The position numbers were made by a program, and so were the translations under genes. From positions 35,922,205 to 35,986,204 of the forward strand of contig OX578276.1 of NCBI GenBank assembly GCA_951217055.1: a stretch of DNA of 64,000 nt, read 5' to 3'. This stretch comes from Gerris lacustris. Taxonomy: Eukaryota; Arthropoda; Insecta; Hemiptera; Gerridae. Below the pieces are notes generated by a model, which searched no databases, was not told the DNA's origin, and worked only from the letters and a program-made list of their open reading frames with translations. How positions within the stretch are numbered: position 1 is the first letter of the stretch; every line of letters starts with the position of its first letter. Positions 53,377 to 64,000 of the stretch are shown one piece after another.

Positions 53377-55560
53377 TAGTCCAAGATCCGGTATAAGAAA
53401 TATATACCCTCATCTGTTATTTAATAATAATAAATATTATTTGATAGAGAATTTATAGATTGATACATCGCAAATAGGTTGCCTAGCGAAATCGCGTACC
53501 GATGATGTTAAACAATTAAATGTTTAAGTACTTTTTTTTCGATAAACTACCCCCATGTGTTATTTATGAAAATCGAACATTGGCTGAGAGAATTCACCTC
53601 AAGGAATTCAAAAAACATGGGTTGCCTACTTTCATCTATGGCTAACTATGAGGTTGCCAGGTTTAAACAGGTGAGTAAACGTAATTAATATACCCTCATA
53701 AGTTATTTAATCGAATTATAAATCAAATGAAAGGTAATTTTATTCCCAATCCAACCGTATAAGGTTGCCTTGTCAAAAATTTGGATGACTCCATGGTTGC
53801 CTAGATTTTAGATGTAAAATTGAGAATTATAAAAAACTCGCCAACGACTATACATAATTATGAAATAATACGTTTTTTTGTTCAAAATGTACATCTTACA
53901 AAATTATAATTTTCCGATCGTGTAAGAGCGGATTAAATACTGGAGAAAGTCTGATAAAATATCACATAACGATACAAACAGTTTTTTATTCTTACATAAA
54001 CTTATCAATTGCAAAATATTTCTGTAATTTTTTTTTTTTTTTAAATTTATTCTGATTCTGACTCATCAGAAGTGCCAATGTCAAAATCTAATTCTGATTC
54101 CTCATCTTTTTCTCTTTTGTTTGTTTCACTGAAAATATCCTCCATTTGCAAGGGAGTTGGATCCCCTACGAACCATGTAGGCTTCAAATAGCCGTCCAAA
54201 AACCAACCATAATCTTGAGCATTCATTTTGACGCAGCATGCATCAGTTGTATGAAGCCACATTTAATTCACATATATTGTGTGCAAAATGTTTTGCTTAA
54301 GTGATATCCAACATGGTGGTATGAGATTGGAGTCGATTCCTCTGATCTTTATAAAATGCTCTGCGTCTTTTTTTTGTTGCATAGGTTTTTTGGAAGTGCT
54401 GATACCTAGCGTCATTGATGTTATAACATGCCTTGATCCCATAAAGAAGGGCAGTAAACTCCTGAACGCCTTGCATTTTATCTTCGTCGAGTACATCTTC
54501 AGGGTCCGTCGATGACGCGAAAATTTTCTGGCTATCTGGTCGTCTGGAAAATATTTTAGAGGCTTGACTTTCCCTTTACTATAAAACGCAGCTGTATAAT
54601 CACAGCCCGTAAATGCGAGGAAAGCAGGCAGACCCAAGCATAAAGTATGCCCCAATTTCTTCGCAAGCTCATACAGTTGATACATTCAATATTTTTATTA
54701 TTGCTTTTTTTTATGATGAGCCCGCCAACCAAATTCGAGTCCGAGGATCCTTCTGTATAGTGGCCAGTAAAATTACTAAGACATCGGTATCATTCGCTTT
54801 GACCAATATTTTTGAATTAGGTCGCGCTTTTGATATATGAAACATTATACGTGTGCCAGCCTCTTCATGCTGACATAAATAATCGTATTCTTCACTTTTC
54901 ACAACGTGATTTCTGACTGTACGGTAAGAAAAACAGTGCTCTAGAACAGTTTATTCCATTTTTTTTTTTTTTTTTTTTTTGGATTATTGACACCAGATGA
55001 TCATTTTCCCATTAATTAGCCAAGAATTGTACTAGGGCTTCTTTGAAACGGTAATTTTTTGATTCCCGAGAAAATCGCTAGCTAAAATAGTCGTTGGCGA
55101 GTTTTTTATAATTCTAAATTTTACATCTAAAATCTAGGCAACCATGGAGTCATCCAAATTTTTGATAAGGCAACCTTATACGGTTGGATTGGGAATAAAA
55201 TTACCTTTCATTTGATATATAATTCGATTAAATAACTTATGAGGGTATATTAATTACGTTTACTCACCTGTTTAAACCTGGCAACCTCATAGTTAGCCAT
55301 AGATGAAAGTAGGCAACCCATGTTTTTTGAATTCCTTGAGGTGAATTCTCTCAGCCAATGTTCGATTTTCATAAATAACACATGGGGGTAGTTTATTGAA
55401 AAAAAGTACTTAAACATTTAATTGTTTAACATCATCGGTACGCGATTTTCCTAGGCAACCTATTTGCGATGTAGCAATCTATAAATTCTCTATCAAATAA
55501 TATTTATTATTATTAAATAACAGATAAGGGTATATATTTCTTATACCGGATCTTAAACTA
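53377..55560 (-). mobile_element. long-TIR element B with nuclease-like gene
   Basis: Inverted arms of about 475-480 bp (53377-53852 and 55087-55560; ends TAGTCCAAGATCCGG and CCGGATCTTAAACTA) are nearly identical by eye. The 1.2-kb interior holds one coding segment on the minus strand. TTA on both sides may be a 3-bp target duplication. The arms contain recurrent GGTTGCCTA/TAGGCAACC words (sub-terminal repeats). The ends are unrelated to those of element A. Confidence 0.82.
54047..54902 (-). pseudogene. FEN/XPG-like (PIN-type) nuclease region, element B
   Basis: Read leftward. 54902-54711 carries CQHEEAGTRIMFHI and KANDTDVLVILLATIQ; the D-T-D-V-L-V pattern is that of paired Asp in PIN/FEN-type nucleases. 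After a frameshift near 54700, 54685-54263 carries AFTGCDYTAAFYSKGKVKPL, a G-C-D-Y segment as in FEN-1/XPG. One in-frame stop (54263-54265) interrupts before 54262-54047, which has QDYGW, DPTPLQMEDIF and an acidic tail ending DESESE. Spacing from the PP block to DYGW matches element A. The first about 150 residues expected of a FEN-like fold are not evident. Family and activity are inferred. Confidence 0.65.
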
Positions 55561-55973
55561 TTACGTATTGCCATAGGTTGCGAGGAAGCTATGTCCCCAA
55601 TAATTAGCAGACTATTTTACATGAAGTTAACCTTATTACTCTACTTAAATTATAATTTAACAGCAATAACGCTGTAAATAAACATATTACAGTTCCTAGA
55701 CAACAAAAAGAAATATTGTACAAAACAAAGTCGTCTTCTAAGTAGTCACATTAGAATTGCCTTTTACATATTAATTATTATTTGATATTTTAAATATTTT
55801 TTCTTTACTTTTAATTCAAAATGATTTCAGTTGAGTAAATACTATAATAAGTAGTACACAAGTGCTGCAAATAAAGGATTTTATTTATATTTTATAAAAA
55901 CTGTCACTTTAATTCGGGCTAAACTCACTATAGAGGTTTAGTATCGGGGGAGAGAATAGTTAACCACTTTTTT
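55561..55973. other. AT-rich, no recognised gene
   Basis: Nothing recognised. Confidence 0.45.
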
Positions 55974-56026
55974 TCAGAGACGAGGGTGCCCCTCATAGGC
56001 GGTATGAGGGGCACCCTCGTCTCTGA
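55974..56026. repeat. perfect 24-bp inverted repeat, hairpin
   Basis: Left arm TCAGAGACGAGGGTGCCCCT plus CATA, loop GGCGG, then the exact complement ending at 56026. GC-rich in AT-rich DNA. It lies 52 bases before the hammerhead-like motif. Confidence 0.9.
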
Positions 56027-56077
56027 TATGTCCTATATCTGATCTTCTTGATGTAGTATAGGTCCAGAGTTGGGTGG

Positions 56078-56120
56078 GCATCGTCGGGCCCCTGATGAGT
56101 CGGACGCGACGAAACGATGC
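56078..56120 (+). ncRNA. hammerhead-ribozyme-like motif (type III order)
   Basis: Stem III 5' strand GCATCG (56078-56083), cleavage triplet GTC (56083-56085), GGGCCC (56086-56091), core CTGATGA (56092-56098), stem II GTCG-GACG-CGAC (56099-56110), core GAAA (56111-56114), stem III 3' strand CGATGC (56115-56120). Every invariant core base is present, stem II has four pairs and stem III six, plus the A15.1-U16.1 pair. The weak point is stem I: the six bases GGGCCC are self-complementary but too short for a stable hairpin, so cleavage in cis would need a loop-less stem; two molecules could pair through GGGCCC. Possibly a copy that lost its stem I loop. Outer bases (ATGTCCT near 56029, AGGACAT at 56121) could extend pairing. 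Confidence 0.62.
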
Positions 56121-56141
56121 AGGACATGGCATAATGCCGAG

Positions 56142-56208
56142 CCAACATCTTAATGACGTTATGTCTGATGTTGGAACAGTTCCTATGTGTCACGCTTGCG
56201 TGGCACAT
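56142..56208. repeat. two further hairpins beside the hammerhead-like motif
   Basis: CCAACATC (56142-56149) pairs with GATGTTGG (56167-56174); ATGTGTCACGC (56185-56195) pairs with GCGTGGCACAT (56198-56208) with one T-G position. With 55974-56026 this makes a run of RNA-foldable structure over 235 bases. Confidence 0.7.
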
Positions 56209-56235
56209 CCCTTGGTGTCTCTCGCAAATTGTGTA

Positions 56236-56237
<2 letters not shown>

Positions 56238-56320
<83 letters not shown>
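56238..56320. repeat. (TA)n microsatellite
   Basis: About 41 TA units between the structured region and a LINE C-terminus. Confidence 0.95.
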
Positions 56321-56321
<1 letters not shown>

Positions 56322-56616
56322 CGGAGATTTTCCTGTCCTTAATGTTAAACAGTTATTTACAAAACAAGTCTTATTAAAATTTTTCCATGAAAAGAAAGAT
56401 TATATAAATCATGATCGTAGCACAAGAAATAAAACAAACAGACATGTTAGAACACTCAAGTGTCGAACATCTATGTTACAGCGACATGCTGCTGCAAGAG
56501 CACCTGTAATCTTTAATAAGCTACCAGATCATATTAAAACTAACTTAAATTTCAAGCATTATAAACAGAATATAATACATTGGATAAAACCTTCACTTTC
56601 AAATAATAACTCATAA
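56321..56616 (+). pseudogene. LINE 3' end (ORF2 C-terminus), different family
   Basis: The frame ends at 56616 and includes [43 protein letters not shown] and a short tail. The N-K-L-P-x-x-I-K pattern is a LINE ORF2 C-terminus like that at 18104, but the sequence is distinct. 5'-truncated at the TA microsatellite. Confidence 0.6.
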
Positions 56617-57014
56617 TAATTTCAGTATGTACAAACTATGACAAAATACTATTTAATAACTATTATTTCCCAAATGTTTAAATTCTTTTAAATTATATTC
56701 TTTTAAATTATATTCTTTTAAATTATTTCTTTTAAATTATATTCTTTTAAATTCATTTTATATAAATACTTAAAATGAAATTATGTACTAAAGATTAATT
56801 AAAATAAAATTATGTTATGTACTAATTTATAAATATCTATTAATTTTAAATGAACTTATAAACCTTTGAAAGAACTTATATAAAAAAAAATTTTAGCCGC
56901 GCTCAAGCAATCGCTTTTGCGGCTAAACTAAGAAATGTTTAAAGAAATTATATAAAACAATCATGTAATTATTGTAATTATTTTTCTCTTATGTTAAACT
57001 TATTTAAATAAATT

Positions 57015-57017
<3 letters not shown>
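56617..57017. repeat. LINE 3' region with 16-bp tandem repeat
   Basis: 56688-56752 is about four copies of TTCTTTTAAATTATAT-like units. Near 56895, TTTTAGCCGCGCTCAAGC then GCTTTTGCGGCTAAA forms a partial inverted repeat. Confidence 0.65.

Positions 57018-57100
<83 letters not shown>
57018..57100. repeat. (TA)n microsatellite
   Basis: About 41 TA units. It ends exactly where sequence shared with element A (from 45202) begins. Confidence 0.95.
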
Positions 57101-57103
<3 letters not shown>

Positions 57104-58628
57104 TTCTGATTTTATCCTTGTAAAATATTCTGTAATTTATAATTAAAGTTAAAGAAAAATACACACTTATTATTTATTAATTACTAGCTGGATACCCGTG
57201 CTTCGCTACGGAGTGTTTTTAAATTTGATAAGTTTATAAACTACCAGGAAAGCATACAAATTATTTTACTATGCGAGAATATCTAGATTCTATCCCTCCT
57301 AGTTATATCCCCCACCTCTTTGATAAGATCATTAGCAAATATCCTAAATTTACCCCCTCCTAAATGAAAATATGACAAAACTGTACACATAACAACAATT
57401 ACTGTACTCTTAAAGAGCATATCAACGATATGCATCACGAAGATAAAGGGCATTCATTACTTGTACCCCTTACCCCTTTGAACCAAAAGTTATAGTGCGA
57501 AAATTCATGTAAACAGTTACCTTCCCCTTGCTTTGAAGGTCAAGTGTGCAAATTTTCATCGAGATCGGAATAAAACTGTAGATTTGTATAAAAGAACATG
57601 CATATGTACACACATATGTTGACTTTTATATACATATATAGATATAGATATAAATTTCCATTTTACCTCTCCCCCTTCTAAATGAAAATAAGACAAAACT
57701 GTACTTAAGAACAATTAATTCTCTCTTAAACAGCTTTTCAACGATTTGTATCATGAAGGGTATCCATTACTTTGTCATTTGTACCCCGTACATATAACAA
57801 CAATTACTGTACTCTTAAAGAGCATTTCAACGATATGCATCATAAAGATGAAGGGTATTCATCACTTGTACCCCGTACCCCTGTGTACCAAAATTTTAAT
57901 TTCGTTATCTCATGTAGGAAGTGACCTTCACCTTGTTTTGAAGAAAAAGTGTTTAAATATTCATCAAATTAGGATAAAAGACATACCCTCATACGGATAC
58001 ACTTCTTTTTATATAACATATAGCTATATTTTTTAATTATACCCCCCCTCCTAAGTGAAAATATGATAAAACTGTACATAACCACAATTACTGTCCTCTT
58101 AAAGAGCTTTTCAACGATATGCATCATGAAGGATGTTCATTACTTTAACATTTGTACCCCGTACCCCTGTGTACCAAAATTAAAATTTTAAATATTCATG
58201 TAGACAGTGATTTTCCCCTTGCTTTGAAGGTCAAGTGTGCAAATTTTCATCGAGATCGGACTAAAACTGTAGATTTGTATAAAGAACATGCACACATGTT
58301 GACTTTTATATATGTATGGCCGCCATCTTGAATCAATATGCCCGATTGGTAAACTATTTATCAAAAGTTACTAATTTCATAAAAGGTAGCCAACTTCTGA
58401 ATTTCAAGGTTCTAGCACAATTGGTTCCCGAGATATCGTCTTGTCGAATTTTGTATATAAATGGCCGCCATCTTGAATCAAGATGGCGGATTTTTAAAAT
58501 ATTTCTTAGCGAGCACCTAGGAGGTAAGAGGAACACACCTACAAAATTTCATGGTCGTAGGTCCAGTGGTTTCAGAGATATCGTGATGTGTCAGTGAGTC
58601 AGTGAGTGAGTGGTATTTGGATTTTATA
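57101..58628. repeat. copy of element A 3' region with expanded tandem subunits
   Basis: 57101-57240 matches 45202-45340 (the DNA after the nuclease stop, then the TACCCGTGCTTCGCTACGG block). Next come three tandem copies of a roughly 300-330-bp unit (about 57361, 57680 and 58040, each with TGTACTCTTAAAGAGC-like and GAGATCGG..TAAAACTGTAGA words). The last part has two ATGGCCGCCATCTTGAATCA words (58316 and 58463) and ends TCAGTGAGTCAGTGAGTGAG. Non-coding. Confidence 0.72.
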
Positions 58629-60778
<2,150 letters not shown>

Positions 60779-61828
60779 TATCATTAAATAATGAGGTGAT
60801 CAACCTAAAGCGTGTTTTTTTAGCTTTTTTTGTACTAGACATTTGTGGAAAATACGAATATCCCATAAAAGTTACAAGGTGCAACCTTGTATATGCGAAA
60901 AAGCGCCCAGTTGGAGTGGGGGGGGGGGGGGATTCACAGAAAAGACCGCCCCTCCTGACCGTTGTCCTGCCCTGCTGAGCAGTTAAGTTCACTTCTGTGG
61001 TTCACAGAGACTTCCCTGCCGTGCGGCGATAATTGGCACGACATCGCTGCATCTCAATGTGCACCCAGCTTAATATTCGATAATAGCTAAATGATTGAAG
61101 CCGATGAGTCAAAGTGAAGGAGCAAGGAAATGTAGACAGAAAACAGATGGAAATGTGTCAGCAACTTAAAGTTCAGGTCCCATAGAGGAATGAGTTGAGA
61201 CTTACAGCTCAGTTTTGAACGCGATCAGTAGATTGATTAATGAGTAAGCCCCGTTCAGCACCTGTTATCAACAAATATAACATTGTTTGGTTAAAAAGAG
61301 TTTAGACTGTAACAAAACATTAACTTAAACTATATCTTGCTAAGTATTTCATTTACTTTTGATATCATGGGTATTTATTTTCACATTTAGATGCAAATTA
61401 AAATTGTTGAATAGTTTAATAAACAACGAAAAATTTTTGTTTTTCTGGTGGTAACAGGAGTCTTTATTTTCTATAGTAAAAAAATCTTTCAAATAAATAT
61501 ATAAAAATAATATATTTCTCTATGCTAAAATGCACCATGTCCAACTGAAAATTCTGAATCTCACCAATGCAAATTCATAACTGATTTGTGACACCAGTAC
61601 CAATTAGGAACTTGCCTCTAGCGATAGAAAGGGAAGGTTAGGGGCGATAAAAATAATGAAATATGTAAAGATCCACTCTTAAAAGATTAAGTAAGCTATA
61701 TTTAAATTTTACGTTGTAACAGTGACTTAAATTTGTCAATAAATGAAATAAATATATGAAATATTATACCTGACTTAGTGTTTGTCTTACATGTATTGCA
61801 AGTGCAATACTAACATCCCATACTAATA
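60779..61828. other. about 1 kb without recognised gene
   Basis: Holds a G-run (60918-60930, GTGGGGGGGGGGGG). Frames are short. A CCGCCCCTCC..ACCGTTGTCC patch follows the G-run. No motif seen. Confidence 0.45.
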
Positions 61829-62440
61829 CTAACTAGCCAGTTCAAGAAGCTGCAGGCGTAGGTGTCTTTTTAGCCGGCAGTTATCTATTAAGAAGTCTGT
61901 CAATACATGGCATGATTTCTTATTTAGACTCAGTAGACTTATTGCGAGTCTTAAAGAGGACCCATTTATAAATAATTTGGATTGTCCCATCCTGGCTGAT
62001 TCATCCCAGGTTTTCTCAAACTCTCTAAGGAGAGAGTCTTTCGGTGCTGTTTTTATATTGTAACGAAGGACGCCCACAATGGATTTCGGTGTCGAGGGGG
62101 ATGAGCCAAAACTTTGTCTTGCAAGACGATCTGCCAGTTCATTACCCTTGATTCCTATATGCCCCGGAACCCACAGCACATGTACCTCGTTTGTACTTTG
62201 AGACCAATTTGAAAGTGAATTAGTGGGAAGTCAGTGCTTTGATTGCTGGGAGAATGTCAGAACAGATATATATCTATCTGTCTATTTTGGTTCTGCATGT
62301 TACTCATAATGGATTTGGTGCATGCGAGGAGAGCATGGATTTATGCCTGAAACAATGTATCTTTTCTTGCGAAACTTATCTACCAGGTGTCTTGGATCTA
62401 CCAAGTAGATCCTTGCCCCTGACGACTCCTCTATCCGTAA
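61829..62440 (-). pseudogene. LINE RNase H fragment (R1/I-like)
   Basis: Read leftward. 62440-62380 carries a broken start of an RNase H (GLRIEESSGARIYLVD, the position after the usual TDGS). 62179-61829 carries WVPGHIGIKGNELADRLA, the last two RNase H motifs with the catalytic His and Asp, and a C-terminal LINE segment (CRLKRHLRLQLLELAS). Stops and a frameshift near 62200. RT is not present. Confidence 0.75.
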
Positions 62441-62451
62441 TCCACCGGAGT

Positions 62452-63026
62452 AGTAAAAAAGGCGATAAAAAACGCTGGAGCCCTGGAGCAATGACGTCAC
62501 GCCCTCGCCCTCCTCCCCCGCCCCCCTCTGGACCGTCTACATACACGTCAAGGTCACCCTTCCCCGTCAATTCAGGGTCACGTATAACACATCGCAACCT
62601 CCTTTTTGTAGAGAACGATGGACGCATTCGCCCTCGATGTTGCTGGCACTATCATCCTTGATATCGCTGCGACTGGGTCAAGACCCCACGCTAAGAAATT
62701 AATACCCCCCCCCCCCCCCCCCCTCCCCGGATACAAGGCGATAAAAAAGGCGATAAAAAACGCTGGAGCCCTGGAGCAATGACGTCACGCCCTCGCTCTC
62801 CTCCCCCGCCTCCCTCTGCACCGTCTACATACACGTCAAGGTCACCCTTCCCCGTCCTCGCCGCTGTGTTTGAACCCCGATTTAGAGTCAAATTCAGGGT
62901 CACGTATAACACATCGCAACCTCCTTTTTGTAGAGAACGATGGACGCATTCGCCCTCGATGTTGCTGGCACTATCATCCTTGATATCGCTGCGACTGGGT
63001 CAAGACCCCACGCTAAGAAATTACTA
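62452..63026. repeat. CG-rich tandem duplication
   Basis: 62452-62696 and 62748-63026 are near-identical (GGCGATAAAAAACGCTGG, CAATGACGTCACGCC, GTCGCAGCGATATC in reverse, AAGACCCCACGCTAAG). The second copy has about 35 extra bases after CTTCCCCGTC. A run of 18 C at 62704-62722 lies between. The first copy starts next to the LINE RNase H. Open frames across it are compositional. Confidence 0.85.
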
Positions 63027-63189
63027 CCTTTTTGTTTTGATTGACATTTGGAATGTCACATCGCAGCCATCTACTCATTAATCGTTGGGCTGGGCTATGG
63101 TTTATTTTATTAGGGGTGTTTCTCCAGTGAAGCATAGCCTTGTAGAAATCATCTCCTTTTTCAACTGACTTCATTACAAGATTTTTTAA

Positions 63190-63495
63190 AATTTTTCAGC
63201 AGATTCCGACTTGCCGTTTCCTTGTTGTTGGTGTGGACTCGATGTAATATGTTTGAAGTTCCATTCTTCAGCAAATCTCTTGAACTCAGCATTTAAGAAG
63301 TTCGTACCATTGTCGGTTACCCCAACCACTGGAACACCGTAACGACTAAAATTCCGTTAACATATTAAAATCGTTTCTTTTGCAGATAACGTTTTAACTT
63401 CATCCACTTCGAAAAGATGGGAATAATGATCTACTGTCAGTAAAAACTTTCGTTTCTTGCCTTTTATTGAGATCTCACAAGTGTCCATTAGGGTG
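63190..63495 (-). pseudogene. Ty3/gypsy integrase core fragment
   Basis: Read leftward: KFLLTVDHYSHLFEVDEVK near 63440, YGVPVVGVTDNGTNFLNAEF near 63320 (second catalytic Asp in TDNGTNF), HITSSPHQQQGNGKSESAEK near 63220 (catalytic Glu in KSES). Frame interrupted by a stop near 63365. Typical of K02A2.6-like gypsy integrases. The ends are missing. It is not continuous with the gypsy gag-RT at 46850-48913, though both read on the minus strand. Confidence 0.82.
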
Positions 63496-64000
63496 GGCCT
63501 TCATCATAGGGGTGAAAAAAAAAAGTATTGAAATTTTGTGCTCCCAACCCCTAACTTTGTGCGAATACATGAAAAAATTATTTTTGAAAAGTTTCAGGTC
63601 AATTGGAAACTTTTAAATGGTGCCGCTTTTTATTTGAAAATTGGTATATAAAAAATCAATAAAATAGCGATTGTTTCTAGAAAATTTCAAAATATCACGT
63701 TTATAATGCAATATTATCCGTGTTTTCTTATTATTTACATAAATGATATACTTTTATTAACTAATATAACTCAAAAGTAAGTCAATAAGTAAAGAGATAA
63801 AATATTTAGAGATATACATACATAGCAAAATAGTGAAAATTGGGAAAAAATTTTGTTTTTCGTATGAATTTCGTAATTATTTTATTCATATGGACAATAT
63901 TTAATGTTTTAACTTACATTAAAAGGTACTACAGGTTATGTGCTTCATATTAATACGGATTAACAATGCATACCTATCATAGTTTGTTTTTAAACTAGTA
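63496..64000. other. AT-rich, possible repeat end
   Basis: TTAGGGTGGGCCTTC at 63489-63502 looks like a DNA-transposon terminus, but no partner end lies in the window. No gene recognised. Confidence 0.35.

Noticed and set aside
54047..54120. CTGATGAGTC on the minus strand near 54070 as a hammerhead core
   Set aside because: No stem II and GAAA follow. It encodes the acidic tail of the nuclease-like protein.
62239..62661. Pro/Arg-rich frames of 83-140 codons at 62239-63081
   Set aside because: They run through the CG-rich tandem duplication in several frames on both strands, without conserved features.

Overview
This is animal, very probably insect, nuclear DNA: AT-rich, intron-containing and packed with transposable elements. 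The insect call rests on an odorant receptor of the 7tm_6 type (9970-11832, minus), a SAMD3-like gene with three in-phase exons and GT-AG introns (56-1462, minus), and on BEL/Pao, copia, Ty3/gypsy, R1- and Jockey-like elements typical of arthropods. The order cannot be fixed from the sequence. No prokaryotic gene organisation is present.

Layout. 0-1.5 kb: 5' part of the SAMD3-like gene with a pogo/Tigger-type MITE in intron 2. 1.5-9.7 kb: AT-rich DNA with MITEs, two fold-back elements, a broken DDE transposase and LTR remnants. 9.9-11.8 kb: odorant receptor exons; the intron between them holds, on the other strand, a possible first exon of a KIAA1958/Crypton-like gene. 12-14.4 kb: a hAT-type MITE with an 8-bp target duplication and a 1.6-kb fold-back element. 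14.8-16.6 kb: 5' half of a copia element (minus). 16.6-24.4 kb: decayed BEL gag, three copies of one LINE 3' end, a 2.8-kb LINE on the minus strand, and a block of about 820 bp present twice. 24.4-30.3 kb: LINE fragments, a broken copia element and a broken R1-type LINE; the last two are each interrupted by a copy of the same repeat of about 300 bp. 30.4-37.8 kb: a complete young BEL/Pao element with 425-bp LTRs differing at two positions, a CTCAC target duplication and one 1753-codon open frame. 38-39.7 kb: internally deleted copia. 41.2-46.8 kb: Jockey-type LINE split by a long-TIR element. 46.9-48.9 kb: 5' half of a Ty3/gypsy element (minus). 53.4-55.6 kb: a second long-TIR element. 56 kb: a hammerhead-ribozyme-like motif among strong hairpins. 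57-60.6 kb: repeat with tandem subunits, then a 2-kb palindrome of two nested fold-back elements. 61.8-63.5 kb: LINE RNase H and gypsy integrase fragments.

Host genes supported are few: the SAMD3-like gene, the odorant receptor (C-terminal exon or exons not found) and possibly one KIAA1958-like exon. Nearly everything else is mobile-element sequence at different stages of decay, with several nested insertions that give an order of events.

Most unusual: (1) two elements with unrelated long terminal inverted repeats that both enclose a gene for a protein with FEN/XPG-like nuclease signatures; (2) the hammerhead-like core at 56078-56120; (3) one fold-back element inserted at the exact axis of another.
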